Assembly: GCA_949825045.1 (NCBI GenBank)
Contig: OX463836.1
Coordinates: forward strand, 13,926,329-13,990,328
From: Argyresthia goedartella
Lineage: Eukaryota > Arthropoda > Insecta > Lepidoptera > Argyresthiidae
Length of the DNA: 64,000 nucleotides
Reading direction: 5' to 3'
Part shown: positions 46,674 through 58,600 of the stretch, in pieces
Position numbering within the stretch: the first letter of the stretch is position 1
Layout of the letters: every line of letters starts with the position of its first letter
Position numbers and translations under genes: made by a program
The notes under the pieces: generated by a model
Told to the model about the DNA's origin: nothing
Database searches by the model: none
The model's input: only the letters and a program-made list of their open reading frames with translations

Positions 46674-49600
46674 GTACGTCGGGGTCTGCATTATAAAATC
46701 GGGTTCAATTAATTAACTGCTTACATTGTTGTTTCGACTGAATCTCACGACACGATGTATCTTTTCTAGCCTTTTCAGGTGCTGGCTATACAAAAGTCCT
46801 ACCATTATATCAATTTACAGTTTTTTTGTTTTGTTTACATGTGGTGTTTTTTTAATTATATTCTTTGGCTACCTCCAACACCACTAGCCAACAGGCTCCA
46901 TAGTTCGCGACCTATTGGGTTCTTTGGCATGTGCTTATATTGAAATGCTTCATGAACCAATAGAGTTCTCTGCTTCTTTGGCTGTCATTTCCCTTCGGAC
47001 GTTGGTTGTCATAATAGCTATTTGTGCCCAGATATATATATCTGGGTTGGAGTGTAGATAAAGGGGTGGGGGCTTCCGCCCCCTTATCAACAATCTGACC
47101 TATATCTGTTGTGCAAAGTATTGCAGCCAGTGGGTTCTCCTGGGGACTTGTACAACAGACTATATTCAACTTAAATAAGCAGAACCATGACTGAGTGGTG
47201 GCCAACAGAAGATAAAATGAGTGTGGGTTGACCTGCAGCCACATAGGTTGATGATATTACCAATATTGTAGGTAAAACCTGGGTTCAATTGGCACAGGAC
47301 TGGAAAATTTGGCACATAAAGGAGTAGGCCAGCAGTTGGGCTTACAAGGACATGATGAACTTAAATAAGTAATAATTTCAGGTCAATGGAGGACATTACG
47401 CAAAGATGCTGTGCCATCAATGAATCTGCCATCAAAATGTCCACCGCCATACAGCGGCAGAAGGAGCAGTGTCGGGGCTGCACCAACCTTCCCTCCTAAT
47501 TTAATGGATCCTCAGGTACGCAATACACAAATTATTTGTACCTCTGTTGACTTCAGTTTCTTAATGGTATTCTCTTAGTTTAAAATCACCCACTATTTTT
47601 ATTCACTACATTTGTTGCTTGTTAGCCCAGGGAGACCTGCAGGGCGGTGGGACCCGAGTATTTCCTGTGGATGTGGGCAACTATTGCCAACTATTCATAA
47701 TCATCATGGAAATATATATTCATAGTTGTTAAATATTGGTATCCTTCCTTCCTAAATCTGTAGGCGCCGTCCAAGGGGAGTCTGGTGCTTTTTACTTATC
47801 AACAGACAAATAAAGTAATGTTAGAAGCGTCATAAATAATAATAAGAATACCTAAATTAACTCAGAATGTTAAAAAGGTGGGTACAATTTGTGTTATAGA
47901 TATTTATAAAAGTAAAAAAATCTTTTATAAATAATCAAAATGCATGTTAATTAACTAATTTAATTTAATATACTTTAGTTTGAAAAGGGTTTGGCTTGAA
48001 AACCAGCATTGATTGCTGCCACCAAATCATACAACATATGCTGAAACCAAACCTTTTTGACACATAATTAAGTATCTTTTATTTATCTACAAATATCAAA
48101 ACTTTAAAAACAGAAAAAAAATACATGTGGCGCCACTTGTACATCTTTGACAGCTCATAAATCGGAATCGTGACGTTTTACGAGATTTTTCCTATATATG
48201 CTTTATGTCTGTAGTGATGTAATCTATCGATTTCTGAAGGTTTTATGTGTGGCCGCCATTTTGAAGATATAAAAAAATGGCGGATGGCAACTGGTACAAA
48301 ACTACAAAAGGTACAAAGCACTTTGGCTTTTCTTTGCCTACGCTCTGCTCCCCCACGCACCAGGGTTGCATCTTCAAGTTTTAACCCAATTGAAATTTAG
48401 CCACAATAACCTACTCTAGCCAAATTTTACAAATTACAAGTGCAACAAATTGATGTTTTATTAGTAAAAATTTATTTTATATTTTCTAAACCTTTTAGAT
48501 GGCCACAATCAATTCTTCAAACAAATCCTTATGTTTTCTAATTCCTTCTGTCCTCCATAAATACTCATATAGGAAAGCTTCGAATTTATCTTCATTTGAG
48601 TGGTTTATTTCGTAGAACCTTTTTTATATTTCTCACACACACTCGACCAGATTGAGCTTCTGAACTCCCGCATCTCTCAGCTAGAGCGTAAAATAGATAA
48701 TATGGAGCAGCAGGCACGTCAAAACAATGTCGAAACCAGTGACTCCCAATGTGCAATCGGTATGAGTTCCGTACAATGGGTGAGGGTCACTGTGGTTGAC
48801 CTTTTTATTTATATGTCGCAGATAGTTGGTTAAATCAGACACTTAACTAACTCTCTAGACCGTTAATTAAATGGCGACGTTTAACCAAGTCACTAAAATT
48901 CCGTCAGACAAGTGAGTGAACAAAACGTTTAACGAGTTGTCTAAACGTTCCTAGGCAACAAGACATATACAATATATTTTTTTTTATGTGAACATTAGTT
49001 TAACTTAACAAAAACACTTTTTATGTTTTAAATATTTTATGTGTACTTAAGTTAATGTTTTAAGTATTTTTTGTTCTTACATGTTCAACCTAACACGAAG
49101 GATAAAGGGGGATTCGCTTTGCTCACCCCCTTTACCGTTCACCTAAGCTGCCGCAATGTTTTGCCCTGATATAAGCTGTGCAAATCAGCTGTTGTCATGA
49201 CGCCATCTTGTTTTCCAACACGCCGGCTGTCGGTAAGACAGATTGTTAAACGTTTTCGACAATGCTTTATTTAAATCAAAACGCTAGTGACTTGGTCGTC
49301 GGTAAACGTCGGTATTTAATTAACGGTCTAGAGAGTTAGTTAAGTGTCTGATTTAACCAACCAACTGCGACAGATATATTCATATGCAGGCAGGCAATCA
49401 TATGCTCTCCAAAAATCTGTGTGTTCCTTTTCCTGGTGCAACATGACAAAACCTCTGCTGACCTCTCATTCACCGGACACACTTCAAGTCGCAACTCATT
49501 AGTTTCGCCGTCAACCGTCCTCAACACCCAAAGACGTTCTACACGACGGCTCCTGTCCTGTTTCTTCGCCCAAATTTGCTTTCATCAATCTGAACATGCT

Positions 49601-52600
49601 TGTTAGGCCATCCAATCTTTGGGATTTCGTCTATCGTCCTTTTCATTACAATTACTATTGTTTCGCGACAATAGTTGTCCCAGTCTGCTATCCTAGCTTC
49701 TGAAATTGCTCTACCCATTTCTCTCAAGGTGCATTCAATTCTTGTTTGTTAATAATTAAAATCTTTAGCGTAGCAATACATCAGCAGCAATATGATAAAA
49801 TCAAAAACAGCTTTTGTTACAATATGATTCGGTTTGATGCACAATTTCTTCTATGTATTCTCAACTTACAAATAAGCGTGCAATGAAACGTAACATATTT
49901 TGACGTTATTATTGCGTTTTGTAAATACAAAGCAAAATTTTACCGATTTTCAAAAAATCACATCTGAAAAATTATTGAATTCCGTGAATTGAAACTTTCA
50001 AGTTATGCTTAGATGAGTTTAGTACAGAGCTTTCTATTTTCTTAACCAACGCTTAAAGCTGTTTCTGTAGATTTGCCAGCTGGGTGCGCGTGTTGGTTTG
50101 TGTGAAAGGGGTTGGTATATCTCTTTCACACAATCTTTCTAGTGTCTTAAGGAATCTTATTGGTCTGAAGAATTTTGGTTCTGTGTAGTTGTCCTTTCCT
50201 GGTTTTGGTAGGAATACTACTTTCACCATTCTCCAGCTTTGTAACCAAGCGCTATGCATGGTCTATATGTAGCTACAAGTCATATTTTAAGCAGCTTGTT
50301 TCCCCATTGCAGACGGGCCGGGATTATGTCGTCTGGTCCTGCTGATTTGTATGGAAGGAAGGAGTTTATTGCCCAACTCACTTTTCCTCGTTTATCTTGT
50401 ATTGGGTTTGAGCAGAAGGTTTGATGTTCCTGCATTAGTTTTGAGTTCAATTTAGTGTTTTGGCTCTGTTGAATAAGTCCCGCATATTTCCTCGCATCTT
50501 CAGTTTGCTGTTTGACACTTATTGTTTGACACTGATGTCTGACTTTACAAACACCGCACTTCAGTGACGTCTGTGCGAATTTCACCGATGAGGCTCACTC
50601 CACCCGAGGACGTTTATTGTCTGGTCCTTTCCTGGACACAAAGAAAGTCGTAGTTTTTCGACAAGTCCGCAAGGATTGTCGGGCGATATGTCTTCGATGT
50701 TGATCAAAAACATGGTTAATATTGGCCCCGTTAAGGACCGTTCGCTGTTTGGTGTTGCCATGTCCGGGTTTCTGAGCTCTAGTTTTGTACATTTCCTATT
50801 TGCAGCAATTGGTTTCACAGATGTTTCTGTCCTCTGCTACCCACGGGAGGGGCCCGAGTGCCGCAGAATACACTCTTCGGGAAGCTTGCTGCCTCCCCCT
50901 ATTTATAACTTTGATATACTTAATTAAAAAAATGTTTAGGAAAAAAGCCAAAAATACACATCCCTAATCTCCGAAACTACCAATCCTAAAATTTTGAAAA
51001 CAATACAATTTTAGGAGTGGCAAATCAGAAATTAAAAAAATAATTTTCTCAACAGTATCGTGTGACATTACCATAAAGCTGAAATGCTTAGTTAAAAAAA
51101 TTAAGAAAATAGGCAAAAAAAAGAACATTCTTATCTCCGAAACAACTGATACTAAGAATTAAAAAAATATATGTAAAATAGGTCTACACTCAATTATACA
51201 GAAAATATGGGTTAAATGGGGGGGCTCTATCGAGTGTCGAATCAAAAATAAAAAAATCCATACCATATCGTGTGACAAATCTAATGAAAGGGCTTGATGG
51301 GAGGATCTCAAATATATTTTATCTGTTATCATAAACCTGAAATGCTTTGTAAAACAAATATTTAAGAAAATAGGCAAAAAATTATCTATACCTAATCCCC
51401 ATGTGAGAAACTTGAATAGCATTGTGCCTTGCCTTCTTGCCCGAGTCAGACTCGCACTTGACCGTTATTTGCTTCATTTCTATTTCCCCTGGTGTTTCTA
51501 GCTTTTCGGGAGTCATTTCCAGCTTTATTTCGTTCGTTCGTTCGTAGTGTTATAAACTCGCTTTTGTTGGTTTTCCGAGGTTAACTGAATTACCTTCTTA
51601 CCTTCTTTCACTTGGTGACTGATTAACTGATGTGACGTCACTAGTTGCTGAGGGGTCCTTTAAAACATGTTCCGTTTCACGTTAATTTAAATTATTTATT
51701 TTTGTTGAAAATCAATACTGTTTAAATACAATAAAAAACGTGTAAAAGAGTGTGGCCTTTTATGTTTTTAGGGCTCAAAATATTATTAAATGTGATAAAT
51801 ATCTTAAGTGCAGGTTATCTATTTCCAGGTGCAGCAGCAGATGGCACAGGCCATCTACGTACAGACCATGCTGGCCATGCAGGCGGCTAGCTTCACTGAT
51901 GGCGAACAGGCCGGCATAGATTTATCTGTCCGACAAGATGGTGAGAAACTGTTGCCTCTGTTCCCACAAAAAACATTCAAACATTCATACACATTAACCG
52001 AACATCCTGTTGGTAATAGCACAACAGATGCGGTGAACAATTAAGGTGTGAGTCCGAACTTCGCAGCACTGCTGCGCAGCAATAGTCCCCGTACAATAAT
52101 GTACCATTTCCGACTTCTGAGCTAAAAAGAGCACCTTCGCCGCTTGATTTTGGGTTCTCGGGCGGAGAAATTATATTCCTAACTCGTTCTAAAAGGCTTT
52201 TTACGAACCTCGCTACGACCCTCGCTCTCGGTTCGTGCCGTAAACTTCTCGCTTCGTAAATATAAGCCTGCGAACTCGTGGGAAATGTACTATTTCACGC
52301 CCACTGCTCGAAAATGTGGCGAAAGATGGTCTGAAGTAAATTAAATATCTATTAAATACGGTAAATAAAATACATACTCGTATATACCGAACTACTAAAT
52401 AAGTACGAGAACATACATAAACCTGTACATATAGTTTATATAAAAAATAAGTGAAATATTATACTGAGCATCAAAAATACTGATTTGCACAGCAAATATC
52501 AGGGAAAAATGCTGTGGTAGCTTAGGTGAAGGGTAAAGGGGTTCGTGTTAGGTTTAACAAGCAAGAAAAATAAAAAATACTTAAAACATAAACTTGAGTA

Positions 52601-55600
52601 CACATAAAATATTTAAACATAAAATGTGTTTTTGCTGATCCATTTTTGCTATGCAAATCAGTATTTTTGATGTGCCATTAAATACTAACCTAATAATATA
52701 CATACATATACACTACAACTATCACAAATGAGAGGAAATGCTCTTTTACCCGGTTTTTTAAAGCGAAAAGAGGGGGACTATCTCTTATCGTACAAGGAAG
52801 TGCGTTCCACAGTCGAACCGCCTGCAACCTGAAGTAGTGCTCATATGCGGAGGTGTTATGCCTTAGAGGGGCTAAGAGTGAGACGGTGTGAGATCTCCGT
52901 TGCCGATCTCCTGAAAAGAGATACTCAAATCGGTCTTAAAGGTAGCTGGGGTAGCGCGGATTTGTCAATATATTGAAAAGATAAGAAAGAATATGCGAGA
53001 ATATGCGAGTCTCGGCGACGACGAATCGGAAGCCATCCCAACTCTGCGATATTGATAAACATGGTCGACTTTGCGCAGCCCGAAGGTAAACCGAATCCCG
53101 CGATTCTGAAGTCGTTTGAATTTGTTCAGTAGATCTTCGTTCGCGCTCGCCCAACAGACATCGGCGTTGTCGATTAGCGGCAGGAGAAGGGACTGAGTTG
53201 GGGTAATTTTGGTCTGCCGCGGCAAGAAGTACTGCAGACGCCTGAGCGAGTGAAAAGACGCAAATACTCGTTTGCTGACCTCGCTGACATGTAGAGACCG
53301 AGACAGCTGGTTGTCAAAAATAACCCCAAGGTTTTTCGCCTTATCTGTGTACTGTATAGTATTGTATTGTATTGTGATGCAATTATATGATACGGGAACA
53401 ATGGGTTTTTGTTCCTAAAATCATGGCTTGTTATTTAGTCGGTTTTATTAACAGCCCGTATGATGAGGCCCAGTCTTTGACATTCTCGAGGTCAGCATTC
53501 AGTGCCTCCACGGATGAAACTACATCGCAGGGGGAAAAGTGGCGATACACTTGTAGATCATCTGCGTACAGATGATACGAAGAAGAGAGGACGTCGGAGA
53601 TGGAGTTGATAAAGACTGAAAAAAGAATAGGAGAGAGAATACCACCATGAGGCACTCCTGAGAAAGATCACACCATTGAGTTTCGGTCTCTTCAGACTTA
53701 ATGCGTCGCTGACGACCTCTCAGGTATGAGTTCGACGACCCGAATGACCCAGTCGGCATTGACCCTGCCTACGAAGCCAAGGGTCCCGGGTTCGAGTCCC
53801 GGTGGGGGCAAATATTTGTCTGATGAGAACGGATGTTTGTACCCTAGTCATGGTTGTTTATCTATCTAAGTATAATATTTATCTATAAAAGTATGTGTAT
53901 CGTTGTCTTGCACCCAAGATACAGGGAATCCTAGTTTGGGGCTAGATCAATGTGTGTCAATAGTGTCCAAGGTATTATTATTATTATTATTATTATTAGT
54001 TGAACCAGCCAGCAGCGTGGGAGGACTCATTCAGCGAGGTCAATATAGCAAAAATAATTTCATAACCGACGCAGTTAAAGGCATTGCTGAAGTCAAGCAA
54101 GGCCAGCATCATAACCAACCTCTGATCCGTGACTAGCTGTATATCATCGCTGACTTTTAAGAGTGCTGTGGTAGTACTATGCCCTGGTCTGAAGCCAGAT
54201 TGGAAAGGATTGAGAAGTTTGTTTGATGAAAGGTAGGAGGTGAGTTGGGGGTGGACAATCGATTCCAGGACTTTGGAGATTCCAGAGAAGGATTCCATCT
54301 ATTGCTCACTTTACAGCCTCTTCAATAATGTACAATATCTCTACATTTATGGTCTGTCTGCAGAGGCAGCAATATCGCTCTGTCGCCGCGACAAACCAGC
54401 AGTGAAGAGTGCGTGACAGAGATAGCGATAGCATTGCTGCGTGCCAAAGTTCGCAATAAACCCTTTAGGTTTATCACATTGTTTGTCTTTCGGCCGAGAC
54501 GCTCAAGTAAATGAGATTATCAGACGGATTCATTTGGGCTGGGCCGCATTTATAAAGCTCAAACTCGTCTTAAGGTCAAGATCCCACAGAACCTTAAGAC
54601 TAGGGTTTAAAACCAATGTGCCCTGCCCACACTTACTACGCCACAAAGTTAACTTGGCTCCCTCAAGGAATGCCTTTCCCCTCCCTCTCTCGCTCGCACT
54701 CGCTCTCGAAGCGTCCGTAGGACAGTGACAGACGCTATGAACTCATCAGAGCGAGGTGCCAAGTAAGTTAAGTTGCCGAAACAAAGGCGAATATGCACAA
54801 AATTAAAGTCGCAAATAAGTGCCTAGGCATCAGACTTCAGGATCAAGGAGAGACGACAGAAGGTGGACCAAAGCGGTAACAGAGTGGCTACACAGAACCG
54901 GAAGGCGTGCAGCGGGCAGTCCACAAGCCAGATGTATGGATGATATTATCGCCACAGCTGGCAGTGGATGCGGGAGGCTCAGGCCCAGGTGGAGAAGGTG
55001 GCGTGGTAACGTAGAGGCCTATACCCAGCAGTGGAAGATTGTGGGCTGATTGATGATGATGATGATGATGATGAAACATTAACATTTATATACAGGCACA
55101 TACATTGCTGCCGGCCCCACACTGGTATAGTCTGTAACTTGGAAGATTTGGGGTTTTTTTCTTCCTCTCCAGCCGGGATTTGAACCCGGGACCTTACGCT
55201 CTCGAACAGAAACGCCACAGAGGTTGTCATTCAAGGCTTCTGACAGACACACAGAAACATGGCGCTTTTAAAGTCATGACGTGATGCTAATGTCACAAGA
55301 CGATAATTGTTTGGACCAGAAAACAAAGTGTGAGAAATATCGGGATGCTTTTAAGGTTTTCTTACGATATTGTACTATTTTAGTAACATAAGTAAAATCT
55401 TAGTCACGTACATTAATCCTTTGCATTTTGCGTTGTCCATATGTCGTAGCCAGATTATAAACTGACCACTCCATGATGTGGCTCAACATTACAGAATGTG
55501 GCGGGCCATTTCCTTATGAAATGGTTGTATTTCGTGTAAAAGACATGTTCCTTTTAAAAGTATTTTTTATGCACTATGTGGGTTTTATTTGTGTTAAACA

Positions 55601-58600
55601 TGTCGAACCACCAAGTTCACGTGAGGTTCCGCAGTGTTTCCCCAAACATATTTCTTCCTTCAACCAAACTCCTTATTTAAACCATGGTTCGCCACATCAT
55701 GGAGAAATTAAATGAATTACTTAATTAATACAAAAAGTGGTGGTAAATGTAATAAAGTGCTCTACACACTTCAACTGTCCGCATACCTGGACAGTTGAAA
55801 TGTGTACTTCAATCTATAAATTTTTAATCGTTAATCGTAAAAGTCGTTTATCAAGATTATTTATGTAATTTTACATTATTGTTGCCGCTTTATTATTGTG
55901 TCATTCCTTACAACATAATTATAATATCTGGAGTACATTATAAGATCTGGCCACGACATACACACCCCGATTGCTGCAGGTCGCGCCAAGTTTTTCTCTG
56001 ACTGTGTGCCGCGTGGAGAGGGTAACCTCTCTCTCATCCTACACGAGAAAGAGAGGTTACCCCCTCCACGCGGCACTCCAGACCTGTACGCATACGTCCG
56101 CACAACATAACATTTACACCGTGCACGTATTCTACCTCATTCCAGGGGCAAACTCCACGCCGGACGAGAACGAGGGCAGTTCACCAGAGCAGGGCTCTGA
56201 GCTCAGCGTGGCCGGAGACGAGCGGACGGTGGAGCAGGGAATTGTGGACCCGGCGGACCAACAAGGTAGAGTCTACTAAAGTACTTACATATATCGCCAG
56301 CATTTGGTTAAATTAGGCACTTAGTCAAAGGCCCTGGTCATTAACTGAGGGCCGGCACTCAATCAAATGGCTAAAGGTCCGTCGGACAAATATCTGCACG
56401 GAACGTTAAACGAGTTGTCTAAACGTGTCCCTTTTCTGATTTCGTGGTCATAACAAATTAATTTGTCATTGCGTTAAAACTACCTTAAGTTTCTTAGAAT
56501 CGTTTTAATGTAACTATTTGTTTGTAAACAGTAATAAAATGCATCAACATCGTTAAAACTTGAGGGTAAGTTTGTGAAATTGTGTGTGTCGGTTAACTTC
56601 AGGTCGGTGGGTTGTCTATGGTTTGGTGGGACCGCCCCATACACTTATACTATCGATCGATTAATCGATTCCGTCGTGATTTATCGATCACAATTACACT
56701 CATCTAAAAGGAGTTCGGCAAAATAATATCTCGTCTTTCTAACGCGTCTATGAAAACCACCTACATCAAAGAAAATCAGTTATTTCCATATATTTTTTCA
56801 TAGTTTTATGGAGAACATTACAGGCCACATTATAATATATTGTATAATTAGAAAGTCAAATGACTTTTCCCGGTTTTGTTCTGAGCGTTTTACATTAGGC
56901 GTTTTTTTATACGCCGGCACGGCACCGGCACCGGCCGCTGCCCGTACCCTGTTTTTCCACTATGCTGGTGCATGTGCCGCATGGCTAGATTGATAATAGT
57001 TATTTTTTCTTGTTGGTGTACCTACTTATACTTATTATAATTAATTTGAGAAAAAAAATGCCCTAAATTCCATACATTTTTACTTCGCCGGCAACCGGGG
57101 TGCCTTATTATAATTAATTTGAAAAACATGCCCTAAATTCCATATACATTTGTATTTTTACTTCGCCGGCAACCGGTGCCGTGCCGGCGTATCTAAAAAC
57201 GCCTAATGGCTCAGAGTAGATCACAGAGTAAATCATCAATACGAATATTTGTAGGTAAGGGATACCAATAGGAAAGTAAACATAACCTGAAAATACAAAA
57301 ACAACAAAAATAAATGTAACTTTTAACAACAAAAATTCTTACAGCATCGACGTCATGAATATTACATCAATCAAATAAGACTTTTGTAGATGAATCGTCT
57401 CCGGGACGCTTAAAGGGTCCCGGAGACGATCAATAAATGACAAATGCATGGAATCAAGTCTGGTTCGTAATTTTTCATTATTTGTGAAAAACAGATGAAC
57501 AACAAACAACTGCTTTAACACTCCTATTTTGAGTAACTTGAGATTTACAAAAAGCTGTTTTGGTCTACTGCGCTGTTCTAACGGTGATGCAAAACATTGT
57601 GAGACAACTTTCTTATCTCCATAGCTGAGGCGTTGGGCTAGCCCCCTGTCAGGAATAACTGGCGTTATAAGGGGGCAACTGTGTGCCAGCTATGGGGAAA
57701 ATTGTTACGCTATCTTTGTTTTGATCAATACAGAAAGTCATAATCTGGTCGTAAATATAGAAATATTTACGACCCGAATGGCCGAGTCGGCAGTGTCCAT
57801 GCCTACGAAGCCAAGAGTCCCGAGTTCGAATCCCGATGGGGGCAAATACACTGACGAGCAATGAAAAAGTTCCAGTGACAAAGCACCAAATTACTCCTAA
57901 ACGGGAAAGGATAGCTTAATGACGCCGTCTGCAATATTGAACTACATTTAACAGCGCATCAGAATATTACCAATTAAAAACGCAAATATTGTGTTAAAAT
58001 TTTAAATTAAATGTTTTAAAAAAATTGATGGGTGTTTGTCGGCATTTTGTGGGTGGAACTTTTTCATTGCTCGTCAGAGTATTTGTTTGATGAGAACGGA
58101 TGTTTGTAACCTAGTCATGGTTGTTTATCTATCTAAGTATAATATTTATCTATATAAGTATGTGTATCGTTGTCTAGTACCCAAGATCCAGCGAATCCTA
58201 GTTTGTTTCCAGATAGATGTGTGTAAATAGTGTCCAATGTATTATTATTATTACTTACAGGAACGCCAGATACAGCCCAGTCGTTTCGGTGCGAGGACTG
58301 CTCTAAATGCTTCAAGGACCCCGACGTATACCTGCTCCACAGACGGACACACAAACACACAGACAACGGCGGCCTTATAGAAAAACTCAGGCAGGAGACC
58401 CTAAAATCCAACCCTATCCTAGCAAATTTACTCAAACCAGTCCCAAAATCGCCTGAGAGTCCCAATCTACAGAATAACCTTTTAAGTATGGAGAATCAGT
58501 TGATGACAGCCATGGCTTTGAATATGGAAGCGTATATTAGGAATGTAAGTTCGATGTTGGTGCAAAAGACTGATAATTTTGAAGCGTCTGAATCGGATGG

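Larger units (their letters stand above)
48499..49740 (-). pseudogene. Merlin / IS1595-like (ISXO2) transposase remnants
   Basis: Minus-strand pieces in order: RIADWDNYCRETI, then PKIGWPNKHVQIDESKFGRR (49700-49540), LRTVDGETNELRLEVCPVNE then RSAEVL (about 49527-49440), KVNHSDPHPLYGTHTD (about 48800-48750, the HT-x-x-x-E region), and NEDKFEAFLYEYLWRTEG to a stop at 48499. The pattern IDESKFG ... VNH ... GTHT ... YLWR is typical of Merlin transposases. It is broken by deletions, a MITE (48817-49373) and an intrusive LINE-ORF1-like piece (about 48646-48738). Confidence 0.65.

Noticed and set aside
48651..48779. A genuine host coiled-coil exon of gene B
   Set aside because: The EQQARQNNVE signature is that of LINE ORF1 and the segment lies inside Merlin debris. 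The gene model is complete without it, so it is kept only as a candidate cassette exon.
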